DNA of 64,000 nucleotides from Cytophagaceae bacterium (GTDB taxonomy: Bacteria; Bacteroidota; Bacteroidia; Cytophagales; Cytophagaceae), in contig JALONM010000006.1 in the NCBI GenBank assembly GCA_025454925.1, positions 1-64,000 on the forward strand, in the 5' to 3' direction. A program made the translations under genes and the position numbers. The notes beneath the pieces were generated by a model. That model had not been told where the DNA came from. It searched no databases and was given only the letters and a program-made list of their open reading frames with translations. Each line of letters begins with the position of its first letter. The stretch's first letter is position 1. Below are positions 27,194-38,206 of this stretch, piece after piece.

Positions 27194-28420
27194 ATGGCGT
27201 TAACGTGTTCGTTTTGTGGAAGACCCAAAAAAGATGTCAATTTATTGATTTCGGGTGTGAATGCTCAGATTTGTGATCGTTGTATATACCAGGGTTACAG
27301 CATTCTGGAGGAGGATAAAAAGACGAACCAGAAAAAGAATTCACCAAAGTTTAATCTGATTAAACCGAGGGAAATGAAATCCTTTTTGGATCAATATGTA
27401 GTAGGTCAGGACGATGCTAAAAAGGTAATGTGCGTAGCGGTATATAACCACTACAAACGACTGATGCAAAAGGAATCGAAGGACGACATTACCATCGAAA
27501 AATCGAACATCGTGATGGTGGGCGAAACAGGGACCGGGAAAACGTATATCGCCCGCACCCTGGCCAAAGTATTGCAAGTTCCCTTCTGCATTGCGGATGC
27601 CACTGTGCTTACAGAGGCCGGTTACGTAGGGGAAGATGTAGAAAGTATCCTTACTCGCTTGCTGCAGGCCGCCGATTACGATGTAGAGGCGGCACAACGG
27701 GGAATCGTTTATATTGACGAAATTGATAAAATTGCCCGTAAATCAGATAATCCTTCTATTACGCGCGATGTAAGCGGCGAAGGCGTGCAACAAGCCTTGC
27801 TGAAACTGTTGGAAGGTACCACTGCCAATGTACCTCCTCAGGGTGGAAGAAAACACCCCGAACAACGCATGATTACCGTAAATACTGAAAATATCCTTTT
27901 CATTTGCGGTGGAGCTTTTGATGGCATCCAGCGACATATTGCCAATCGTATCAATACCAGACCTGTTGGATTTAAGCTGAACGAAAAAGAAGGAGAGGAT
28001 ATCGAGTCAGAAGATTTACTTTCGTATGTATCGGCACAAGATCTTAAAACGTTTGGCTTGATTCCAGAACTGATTGGTCGCTTGCCTGTAGTTACTTATT
28101 TGAAGCCACTCACAAAAGAAACTTTGCGGATGATCCTTACACAGCCCAAAAACTCTTTGCTGAAGCAATATTCCAAGCTTTTCCAAATGGAAGATATTGA
28201 ACTTACTATTGAAGAAGAAGCCTTGGATTTTATAGTCGAAAAAGCCATGGAGTACAAGTTGGGTGCCCGAGGACTTCGTTCAATATGCGAAGCCTTGCTT
28301 ACCGATGCCATGTATGAACTTCCATCCGAAGAAAGTGTTACATCATTTGTGCTGAAGCGTGAATATGCGGAAGAGAAATTCAGAAAATCTAGATTTTTAA
28401 AACAAATGAAGGCCGCTTAA
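27194..28420 (+). CDS. clpX: ATP-dependent Clp protease ATP-binding subunit ClpX
   Basis: The 408-residue AAA+ unfoldase has an N-terminal zinc-binding domain (CSFC...CDRC), Walker A (GETGTGKT), Walker B ([10 protein letters not shown]), sensor and arginine-finger regions, and a C-terminal ADALTDA-like helical domain. The ClpP-docking loop appears as RPVGF, a variant of the usual IGF tripeptide. It unfolds tagged substrates and feeds them into ClpP, here encoded directly upstream. Confidence 0.97.
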   Translation: MALTCSFCGRPKKDVNLLISGVNAQICDRCIYQGYSILEEDKKTNQKKNSPKFNLIKPREMKSFLDQYVVGQDDAKKVMCVAVYNHYKRLMQKESKDDITIEKSNIVMVGETGTGKTYIARTLAKVLQVPFCIADATVLTEAGYVGEDVESILTRLLQAADYDVEAAQRGIVYIDEIDKIARKSDNPSITRDVSGEGVQQALLKLLEGTTANVPPQGGRKHPEQRMITVNTENILFICGGAFDGIQRHIANRINTRPVGFKLNEKEGEDIESEDLLSYVSAQDLKTFGLIPELIGRLPVVTYLKPLTKETLRMILTQPKNSLLKQYSKLFQMEDIELTIEEEALDFIVEKAMEYKLGARGLRSICEALLTDAMYELPSEESVTSFVLKREYAEEKFRKSRFLKQMKAA

Positions 28421-28431
28421 GGCTAGGTAGC

Positions 28432-29517
28432 ATGTCAAATGAACTTGTAATAAAAGCGCTTTCCCGCGTTATTGAACCGGATCTGAAGAAAGACCTGGTG
28501 TCTTTAAATATGGTGAAAGATATCGTTGTAAACGGAAATGCAGTTTCGTTTACGATAGTGCTTACCACTCCAGCTTGTCCACTGAAGGAAAAAATTCGCC
28601 AGGATTGCGTGGAAGCGGTTGTTGCGGAATTACCAGCGGCTCAGGTAACCATTCAGTTTACGGCTGAAGTAACTTCTTTGAGAAACAGTGGCCCCATTTT
28701 ACCAGGGGTAAAAAATATTATTGCCATAGCTTCTGGCAAAGGTGGCGTTGGTAAGTCTACGGTTACTGCCAATCTGGCTCTTGCGCTTTCAAAAGCGGGT
28801 GCTACCGTAGGGATTATTGATGCTGATATTTACGGCCCTTCGCAGCCGATTTTATTTGATGTAGAGGATGCCCATCCGCGTGTAGTGAAAGAAGACGATA
28901 AAAATCTCATCATTCCTATTCTGCAGTATGGAATAAAATTAATTTCCATCGGCTTTCTGGCTTCCGGAGAAACAGCAGTAGTATGGCGCGGCCCAATGGC
29001 AAGCTCAGCGCTGCGACAATTTATTACCGATGTAAAGTGGGAAGAGTTGGATTATTTGCTCATCGATTTACCTCCGGGTACTTCGGATATACATTTAACC
29101 TTGGTGCAAACAGTGCCCGTAACAGGCGTAATTATGGTGACGACCCCTCAAAAGGTTGCCATGGCAGACGCTCAAAAGGGCTTGAATATGTTTCGCCAGC
29201 CACAAATCAACGTGCCTATTTTGGGAGTGGTAGAAAATATGGCTTGGTTTACTCCAGAAGAATTGCCCGACCATAAATATTACATCTTTGGAAAAGATGG
29301 AGGTCAGGCTTTTGCAGAAAAAAACCAGATTCCTCTATTAGGTCAGATTCCACTTGTGCAAGGCATTCGCGAAAGTGGAGATGCAGGCAGGCCTAAAGTT
29401 TTGGATAACGATATCACAGCAGAGGCTTTCAAAATGGTGGCGGAACAAACGGCGCAGCAAATAGCCTTGAGAAACGCGGGTATGGAAGCTACTAAAAGAG
29501 TGGAAATAAAGGTGTAA
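28432..29517 (+). CDS. Mrp/NBP35-family iron-sulfur cluster carrier ATPase
   Basis: The 361-residue protein has an N-terminal MIP18/DUF59 domain (about 1-85) followed by a deviant Walker P-loop ATPase domain (ASGKGGVGKST at about 100, DADIYGPSQP, LIDLPPGTSD). Mrp/ApbC proteins carry Fe-S clusters to target apoproteins. Classical members have a C-terminal CxxC cluster motif; at that place this one reads NMAWFTPEELPDHKYYIFG with no cysteine pair, a form I believe is usual in Bacteroidota. It starts 11 bases after clpX and is followed by a NifU-domain gene, which supports an Fe-S role. Confidence 0.92.
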   Translation: MSNELVIKALSRVIEPDLKKDLVSLNMVKDIVVNGNAVSFTIVLTTPACPLKEKIRQDCVEAVVAELPAAQVTIQFTAEVTSLRNSGPILPGVKNIIAIASGKGGVGKSTVTANLALALSKAGATVGIIDADIYGPSQPILFDVEDAHPRVVKEDDKNLIIPILQYGIKLISIGFLASGETAVVWRGPMASSALRQFITDVKWEELDYLLIDLPPGTSDIHLTLVQTVPVTGVIMVTTPQKVAMADAQKGLNMFRQPQINVPILGVVENMAWFTPEELPDHKYYIFGKDGGQAFAEKNQIPLLGQIPLVQGIRESGDAGRPKVLDNDITAEAFKMVAEQTAQQIALRNAGMEATKRVEIKV

Positions 29518-29586
29518 GCTGAATAGGAATAGATAAAGCCTATTTTAGAATTTGTATAAATAAGAATCCTTTTGTTACTTAGCAGT

Positions 29587-29841
29587 ATGATTACCCTAGA
29601 GCATAAGCAGGAATTAGTGGAAAGAGTGGAAGCAGCGCTTGAGTCGGTTCGTCCTTACATGATTGCCGATGGAGGGAACATTCGTTTACTAGAAATTACA
29701 GAGGAAAAGGTAGTAAAATTGGAATTAATGGGGAATTGTGGCTCTTGTCCAATGTCGACCATGACCATGAAAGCAGGAGTTGAGGAGGCAATTTTAAAGG
29801 CTGTTCCAGAAATTACCGCGGTACTAGCTGTAAATTCCTGA
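29587..29841 (+). CDS. NifU C-terminal-domain iron-sulfur scaffold protein
   Basis: The 84-residue protein is a stand-alone NifU-like domain with ADGGNIRLLEI and the cluster-binding MGNCGSCPMS (CxxC). Such proteins hold or pass on Fe-S clusters. The ATG at 29587 is used; an in-frame TTG five codons earlier gives a less usual N-terminus. It lies 69 bases after the mrp stop on the same strand, and the two genes form a small Fe-S assembly group. Confidence 0.9.
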   Translation: MITLEHKQELVERVEAALESVRPYMIADGGNIRLLEITEEKVVKLELMGNCGSCPMSTMTMKAGVEEAILKAVPEITAVLAVNS

Positions 29842-29852
29842 CTTGTTCCTCT

Positions 29853-30392
29853 CTACTTTTTGGAAAGTACTTCTGCGTAAGCAGTAACTTTCTCGTGAAT
29901 CTCCCTGTTCAACATATCCAGGTTTTCCACCTCTTCAGCAAATGGGATCGATTCGATGCCTGTTTTAGGATGGTGTCCATTTAATACTACCGTCCTTTTG
30001 ATGGCCTTAAAAATCCTTTCTTTTTTAAAATAATACAGTTTTTCACTTACCTCTTTTTGGTGATTCGAAATCTGAAAGCTGGTAGTGATATGAGCTGAAA
30101 ACAGCTGTTTGTTCTTGAAATAATATATTTCTTTGGTGAGGTCTTTTTTGTAGGTCAGTTCTATTTCCATTTTTATCAATTCGTTGTTATGGAAATAACC
30201 CTTACGCACAATCAGGTAGTCGTCCATTTTTTCTTCGACGAGCTTCGGGGCTATCTTAAGAGAGCTTATAACATTTTCGATAGAGTCGTTTTGTGCTTGT
30301 TGGGCATACGCATGATTACTCGCCGCATGCAAGGAAGAGGTAATGGAGTTCCATCCCAGCAAAAAACAAGAAATCAATATTGAAAAAATCAT
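29853..30392 (-). CDS. Secreted hypothetical protein
   Basis: The 179-residue protein has an N-terminal signal peptide (MIFSILISCFLLGWNSITSSLHAA) and a soluble beta-rich domain with repeated charged strands (IYYFKNKQLFSAHITTS, KLYYFKKERIFKAIKRTVV). I do not recognise a family. ATG 30392 was chosen; a TTG two codons upstream is also open. It is convergent with the NifU-domain gene, only 11 bases apart, and downstream of ppk on the same strand after a gap of 157 bases. Confidence 0.65.
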   Translation of the reverse strand: MIFSILISCFLLGWNSITSSLHAASNHAYAQQAQNDSIENVISSLKIAPKLVEEKMDDYLIVRKGYFHNNELIKMEIELTYKKDLTKEIYYFKNKQLFSAHITTSFQISNHQKEVSEKLYYFKKERIFKAIKRTVVLNGHHPKTGIESIPFAEEVENLDMLNREIHEKVTAYAEVLSKK

Positions 30393-30549
30393 ATCCAACG
30401 TGCAATCACTAGATTATTGTACGAATTAACGCTTCATAAGATATGCAATATTGTGGCCAATTTTTTAAATCGTGTAAAAATTGAGAAATGGCCACCCATT
30501 TGCTGGCAAAAGCTAAAATTGAACGTAGGTCTATTGTTCCGTAGAGTAG

Positions 30550-32718
30550 TTATACAGTGGGCTTTGCCCTTCGAGCGCCTCTTTTGGTTTCAGTTTTCTT
30601 CTCTCCGTACCCATCCGGAAACAAACGTGCCTTTAAAACAATCGATTTTGTCACATGGAAAAACTCTTTATGTGCATCAAACGATTCTTCTCCTTCAGAA
30701 GGTATTGTTTTCATATAGGTACCATCCTCCAGAAGTAAATACGAATTCATGTTATCCTTCAGGTTGTAGTCCAGGATGTTGATGGATTCTTGTTTAAGAA
30801 AAGGATCTGTAATAAGGAACAGCGACTCAACTCTCCGGTCAAAGCTGCGAATCATCATATCGGCGCTACCGCCATATACTTTGGGATCACCCTGGTTGTG
30901 GAAATAATAAATCCTGCAATGTTCTAGGAAATTACCCACAATGGATTTAACGATAATATTTTCACTCAAGCCTTTCCTCCCTGGTCGCAAGCAGCACATA
31001 CCGCGAATGATAAGTTTTACCGGAACTCCAGCTTGAGAGGCTTCGTACAAAGCATCAATGGTTTTTAAATCCTGAAGGGAGTTGATTTTTATTACAATGC
31101 CACTAGGCTTGCCTGCTTTCGCAGCTTCTGCTTCTTTCTGAATTAACTCAATTAAATTATTTCTCATCTCCTTCGGAGAAGTAAGCAATAATTCATATGC
31201 ATCGGGTTGAGAATGCCCTGTCAGTACATTGAAAAATTCATTTACATCGTGGCCATATTTTTCATTGGTAGAAAGAAGGCTGATATCGGTATACAACCTC
31301 GCAGTGTCTTCGTTGTAATTTCCACTCGACATGTGCACGTACCTCGTTACAGAACCATCGATATCCCGCCGCACAATCAGCATCAGCTTGGTATGTGTTT
31401 TCAGACGGTTCATTCCATAAACCACAAAACACCCTGCTTTTTGTAGTCGTTGGGCTTCTTTGATATTGTTTTCTTCATCAAAACGCGCTTTTACTTCAAA
31501 CAATACAGATACGTGTTTACCATTTTCAGCAGCTTTCAGCAAAGCATTGGCAATTCTGGAATTTTTGGCCAGTCGGTAAATGGTAATTTTGATCGCCAAT
31601 ACTTTTGGATCTTCGGCAGCCTGCTCCAATAGATCTACTACCAGTTGCATATCGTTGTAAGGCTGATGAAGCAGTATGTCGTTTTTCTTTAGGTATTCGA
31701 AAGGATCTGTTTCGCCTTTGCGGGGGAATGAAATTGGTTTTACAGGAGGTGGCGGAGGAACAATATATCCTTTAAACTCCGTATGATTGATGATTTGCCA
31801 AAGTCCGGTATAATCAATCAGCGAAGCATTTTCGAAAATATTATGGTCGTCTATGTCGTAGCGTCCTTTCAGGATGCTCATCATCCATTCGCTGTATTCA
31901 GGTTCGATTTCAATGCGAACTACACGTGCGGTTTTGCGTAGTTTTAGTTTTTTGTGAATTTCTTCAATATAATGTTCTTCCATATCGTCGCTTTCCTCAA
32001 TGGAAAAATCTCCATTACGGGTAATACGAAGAATGCTTACATTTAAAATTTCAACATTGCGATAAAGTTTTTCCAGGTTTCCTTTGATGATTTCTTCTAG
32101 CGGCACAAAAACCGTAATCTCGTTGCGATCTAATTCAAAGAAACGAGGCAGGTTTTGTGGAACCTGAACAAAAGACAAGCGTTTATCATTATCTTTTCCT
32201 CCATTGGGGATTTTGGTAATCACCCCCAACGTTAGCATTTTATTAATCAGGATAGGGAAGGAGTGGTAGGAATCGTATGCCATGGGGGTAAGCATAGGAT
32301 AAACCGTTTCCTTAAAGTATTGTTCTACTTTTTTCTTTTCCTCTTCACTGAGGTCGGCAATGCCGCAAATCTGAAAACCATTCTTTTCAAATTCTTTGCA
32401 AAGCGTTCGTGTATAATAATCTTTCTGATGTTTGTAAAACGAATGTACTTCATTAAAGAGAACTTTTTGAAATGCAGTTTCTCTGAGCCCTGAATAATCG
32501 GTGCGTTCTTTCCCGTAATCGAGATAGTTGTAGAGGCTACCCACCCGTATTTGAAAGAATTCATCGAGATTGGACGATGTGATGGCTAGAAATTTTAGCC
32601 TTTCAAAAATATTGCGGGAGGGATCCTTGGATTGGTCCAATACCCTGCTATTAAAATTCAACCAGGAAAGGTCCCGACTGATGTAATTGCTTTCCAGCAA
32701 TGTTTTGCGCACTGACAT
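30550..32718 (-). CDS. ppk1: Polyphosphate kinase 1
   Basis: The 722-residue enzyme makes inorganic polyphosphate from ATP. It has the four-domain PPK1 layout: an N-terminal helical domain (RDLSWLNFNSRVL...SSNLDEFFQIRVG), the head domain, and two phospholipase-D-like catalytic domains. The autophosphorylated His is at residue 442 (KTHTKL) and the second conserved His at 607 (YYFHNQGDPKVYGGSADMM). Length matches the family (about 690-720). ATG 32718 gives a normal N-terminus; the frame extends 11 codons further. It lies between gyrB and a small secreted protein on the same strand. Confidence 0.95.
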   Translation of the reverse strand: MSVRKTLLESNYISRDLSWLNFNSRVLDQSKDPSRNIFERLKFLAITSSNLDEFFQIRVGSLYNYLDYGKERTDYSGLRETAFQKVLFNEVHSFYKHQKDYYTRTLCKEFEKNGFQICGIADLSEEEKKKVEQYFKETVYPMLTPMAYDSYHSFPILINKMLTLGVITKIPNGGKDNDKRLSFVQVPQNLPRFFELDRNEITVFVPLEEIIKGNLEKLYRNVEILNVSILRITRNGDFSIEESDDMEEHYIEEIHKKLKLRKTARVVRIEIEPEYSEWMMSILKGRYDIDDHNIFENASLIDYTGLWQIINHTEFKGYIVPPPPPVKPISFPRKGETDPFEYLKKNDILLHQPYNDMQLVVDLLEQAAEDPKVLAIKITIYRLAKNSRIANALLKAAENGKHVSVLFEVKARFDEENNIKEAQRLQKAGCFVVYGMNRLKTHTKLMLIVRRDIDGSVTRYVHMSSGNYNEDTARLYTDISLLSTNEKYGHDVNEFFNVLTGHSQPDAYELLLTSPKEMRNNLIELIQKEAEAAKAGKPSGIVIKINSLQDLKTIDALYEASQAGVPVKLIIRGMCCLRPGRKGLSENIIVKSIVGNFLEHCRIYYFHNQGDPKVYGGSADMMIRSFDRRVESLFLITDPFLKQESINILDYNLKDNMNSYLLLEDGTYMKTIPSEGEESFDAHKEFFHVTKSIVLKARLFPDGYGEKKTETKRGARRAKPTV

Positions 32719-32839
32719 AACTAATAACCTGAAAAAATCCCTGCATATCAAACAATAAGGGCTCTTACGAACCCTTATTATTTACTACGTTAATATATGT
32801 CTATTGTTTGAAAATCAATATTAAATCTTTGATAATTTC

Positions 32840-35335
<2,496 letters not shown>

Positions 35336-37276
35336 TTGGTTTTATTAAAAAAATCAGAAAGGAATTCATTGAGATTTTTAGTTTTTAATATCGGTTTTCT
35401 CTTTGCCTGGACAATGGTGTCACTGCAGGCCAGTCATATTGTAGGAGGAGAGTTTGAGTTGGTGTATACCGGCAGGGATGCCGTTTACCAGGTTCGTTTG
35501 AATATGTATTATGATGACATTAATGCCGAACCAAGTTTGGTAGAATCCGATATTACAATTACCGTAGGTGTTTTCTCTAAATTCAACAATGCGTTGGTTC
35601 GTACCTTGGTAATAACCAGGCAATCGAACACCTTTGTCAATTATACCCTCAATGGTTGTTCGGCCCCTTCCTTAATAAGAACCCGCAGGTTTCGTTACCT
35701 GGGTAATATTGATTTAAGTGGATACAATTCTCCCGCAGGTTATTACATCGTTTGGGAGCGCTGTTGCCGGAATTACGTTTCCAACAATATCGTGCACACC
35801 AATGTATTCGGCAACTACATTGAAGGACAAGTTTTTTATTTGGAATTTCCTGCCATAACCAATCTCAATAGACGGTTTATCAACTCCTCCCCTGAATTTG
35901 GTCCTATTCCATCGGAATACCTATGTTTAAATCAGCCCTATCAGGTAAGTTACGCGGGTACCGATCGCGACGGAGATTCGTTGGTATACAGTTTAGTTTC
36001 CCCGATGCGAGGGCATACCTCCGATCTTAATCCAATTCTCGATATGCCTTTGCCTGCACCCTACGATACAGTGATTTGGCGTTCGGGCTATGGGCGACTG
36101 AATATGATTCCTGGATCGCCTCCACTGAGAGTCAATAAGAATACAGGTTTATTAACTGTAACCCCCAACCGGCTTGGCTTGTATGTGTTCGGCGTTCGGG
36201 TTGAAGAATTTCGGAATGGGATAAAAATTGGAGAAGTAAGGAGAGATTTTCAATACCTTGTATACGATTGTCCGCCCAATTATGGAACCCTGGTCTCGGT
36301 AGATACTACAAGTTCTGCTAGCTTTAAATCGGATACGTTAGTAGCTCCTATCAACAAGCGGACTTGTTTCGAGATCACTGCTTCTGATACCAATGCACTG
36401 TTTTACAATGAATCAGAAAGCATACTGATCAATACAACCGGAATCAGTGAAAAACTAAAAAAAACGTTTGTTATTTCCCAATCAACAGTTACCATCACAC
36501 CTGCTAATCCTACGTTTAAAACTACCATGTGTTTTGATCCCTGCAATAAATTTGAGCCACAGCAAGATACCTTGGTTAAATTTTTTATTGTGGTTAACGA
36601 TAATAAATGTCCTTCCAAATACGACACAACAGTGTTCTGGGTAAAGTATGATTTGGAAGAAAATAATGTGCCACCCGTGATGAACGTGTCGTTAGATTCA
36701 GATAAGCAGTTGGTAAAAGTCGATTCGCTGATCGATTTTGTCATTTATGCGCTGGATCCAGATACCAGTGATTTGTTTCCGATTGAGTTGATAACGGAAG
36801 ATTATAGTTTGGATTTTTATGGCATGGAGTTTACTCAAACATTCATGGGCGACGATTCCGCGGCGGCAAGGTTTCGATGGACACCAGATTGCGATGATTT
36901 AGAAAAAGAAAAACGATTTCGATTGTTGTTTAAAACCAAAGACAAATCCTGTGTGTCTTCCCATGCCGTAACAAAGGAAATCATACTGGAGCTAGAAGAT
37001 AATACCACAACCTTGCCTTTGGTTCAACCACCTAATTTGGTGACCCCCAATGGAGATCAGAAGAATGATTGTTTTTCGATTCCATATTTACCCAACGATA
37101 ATTGCCAAACGTATTTCAAATCCATCAATATCTATAATCGTTGGGGAAGCAAGGTATTTGGCAGCTCAGACCGGAATTTCCAATGGTGTCCGGAAGCGCT
37201 CTCGGATGGCGTATATTATTACGCAATGGATATTCATACCGCAGTGGTGAAAGGCTGGATTCAGGTAATCCGATAG
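35336..37276 (+). CDS. Secreted gliding-motility-type protein with C-terminal T9SS domain
   Basis: The 646-residue exported protein has a mature N-terminus (SHIVGGEFELVY) like that of many large Bacteroidetes surface proteins, a region of beta-sandwich repeats, and a C-terminal CHU_C/gliding-type sorting domain (VTPNGDQKNDCFSIP...INIYNRWGSKVF...DGVYYYAM). That domain directs secretion through the type IX system. No ATG lies upstream of the signal sequence: an in-frame TAG at 35330-35332 limits the start to TTG 35336 or TTG 35369. TTG 35336 gives a basic N-terminus before the hydrophobic segment and is used here. The role is probably surface adhesion or motility. Confidence 0.82.
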   Translation: MVLLKKSERNSLRFLVFNIGFLFAWTMVSLQASHIVGGEFELVYTGRDAVYQVRLNMYYDDINAEPSLVESDITITVGVFSKFNNALVRTLVITRQSNTFVNYTLNGCSAPSLIRTRRFRYLGNIDLSGYNSPAGYYIVWERCCRNYVSNNIVHTNVFGNYIEGQVFYLEFPAITNLNRRFINSSPEFGPIPSEYLCLNQPYQVSYAGTDRDGDSLVYSLVSPMRGHTSDLNPILDMPLPAPYDTVIWRSGYGRLNMIPGSPPLRVNKNTGLLTVTPNRLGLYVFGVRVEEFRNGIKIGEVRRDFQYLVYDCPPNYGTLVSVDTTSSASFKSDTLVAPINKRTCFEITASDTNALFYNESESILINTTGISEKLKKTFVISQSTVTITPANPTFKTTMCFDPCNKFEPQQDTLVKFFIVVNDNKCPSKYDTTVFWVKYDLEENNVPPVMNVSLDSDKQLVKVDSLIDFVIYALDPDTSDLFPIELITEDYSLDFYGMEFTQTFMGDDSAAARFRWTPDCDDLEKEKRFRLLFKTKDKSCVSSHAVTKEIILELEDNTTTLPLVQPPNLVTPNGDQKNDCFSIPYLPNDNCQTYFKSINIYNRWGSKVFGSSDRNFQWCPEALSDGVYYYAMDIHTAVVKGWIQVIR

Positions 37277-37367
37277 TTCGATCAATGTCGATGGTATTGC
37301 CCCGCAATCCATAAACTATTTTTAAGACCGATTTTGTAGTGCCACCGTTTTTTTACAACTTTGAAAA

Positions 37368-38171
37368 ATGGCTGTTTATACAAAATCAGCTTCACTACAA
37401 ATCCGGTTGTTTATGGCTTGGTTAAAAGCAGAATCGAAAAAAGACATACTTGTCCATTTGGCAATAATCGTTGCCATTTTTTTACTGCTCATTTTGTTAT
37501 TCTTCTATGTATACCTGCCGGTTACTACCAACCATGGAGAATTGATCAAAGTGCCGGATCTGAAAGGGAAAAGTTTGTCTGAAATAGAAACGACATTGGA
37601 CGATGCTGGCCTGCGTTATAAAATTAATGATTCAAGCTATGTAGCCGGCGCCAAGCCGCTCACCGTGATTTCTCAGAATCCTCTTCCGAATGCAGAAGTA
37701 AAATCGAATCGACAAATTTATGTAACTATTACCGCCACTACGCCTCCCAAAGTGGGTATGCCAAATTTGGTTGATAAGTCGCTAAAAGCGGCGGAGTTGG
37801 ATTTAAGAAGTCGTGATTTGGTGCTGGCTGGTATTAATCAGGTGCCATCTCCTTTTGCTAACCTGGTGATCAATCAGTATGCCGAAGGAAAGAAAATAGA
37901 GCCCGGTACCATGATCGCAAAAGGAACTCGCATTACGCTGGACGTGGGTGATGGTATCGAAACCAAACCGGTGCCAATTCCCAACCTGGTTGGCTTACCC
38001 CTTGATGATGCCAGAGCTCTCTTGTCTTCGATGGGACTTCGTGAAGGGGATATTACGAAGCAGTCCGCTTCCGGTAAGGAATTTGGAGTGGTTTTAAAAC
38101 AAAAGCCTGAATTTAAAGACGGTTTAAAAATTTCTACAGGAGACAAAGTAGATCTTTGGGTGGCCGAATAA
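37368..38171 (+). CDS. Membrane-anchored protein with three PASTA domains and no kinase
   Basis: The 267-residue protein has a short cytoplasmic lead, one transmembrane helix (LVHLAIIVAIFLLLILLFFYVYL) and three extracytoplasmic PASTA domains. The first begins VPDLKGKSLSEIETTLDDAGL; the next two begin MPNLVDKSLKAAELDLRSRDL and IPNLVGLPLDDARALLSSMGL. PASTA domains often bind muropeptides or beta-lactams and usually sit on Ser/Thr kinases or penicillin-binding proteins. Here the cytoplasmic part is too short for a kinase. It is probably a cell-wall sensor or scaffold acting with another protein. It lies 91 bases after the gliding-type gene. Confidence 0.88.
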   Translation: MAVYTKSASLQIRLFMAWLKAESKKDILVHLAIIVAIFLLLILLFFYVYLPVTTNHGELIKVPDLKGKSLSEIETTLDDAGLRYKINDSSYVAGAKPLTVISQNPLPNAEVKSNRQIYVTITATTPPKVGMPNLVDKSLKAAELDLRSRDLVLAGINQVPSPFANLVINQYAEGKKIEPGTMIAKGTRITLDVGDGIETKPVPIPNLVGLPLDDARALLSSMGLREGDITKQSASGKEFGVVLKQKPEFKDGLKISTGDKVDLWVAE

Positions 38172-38206
38172 TATACTTTTTACTTGGTGCAAACGTTTAT
38201 ACTGGC

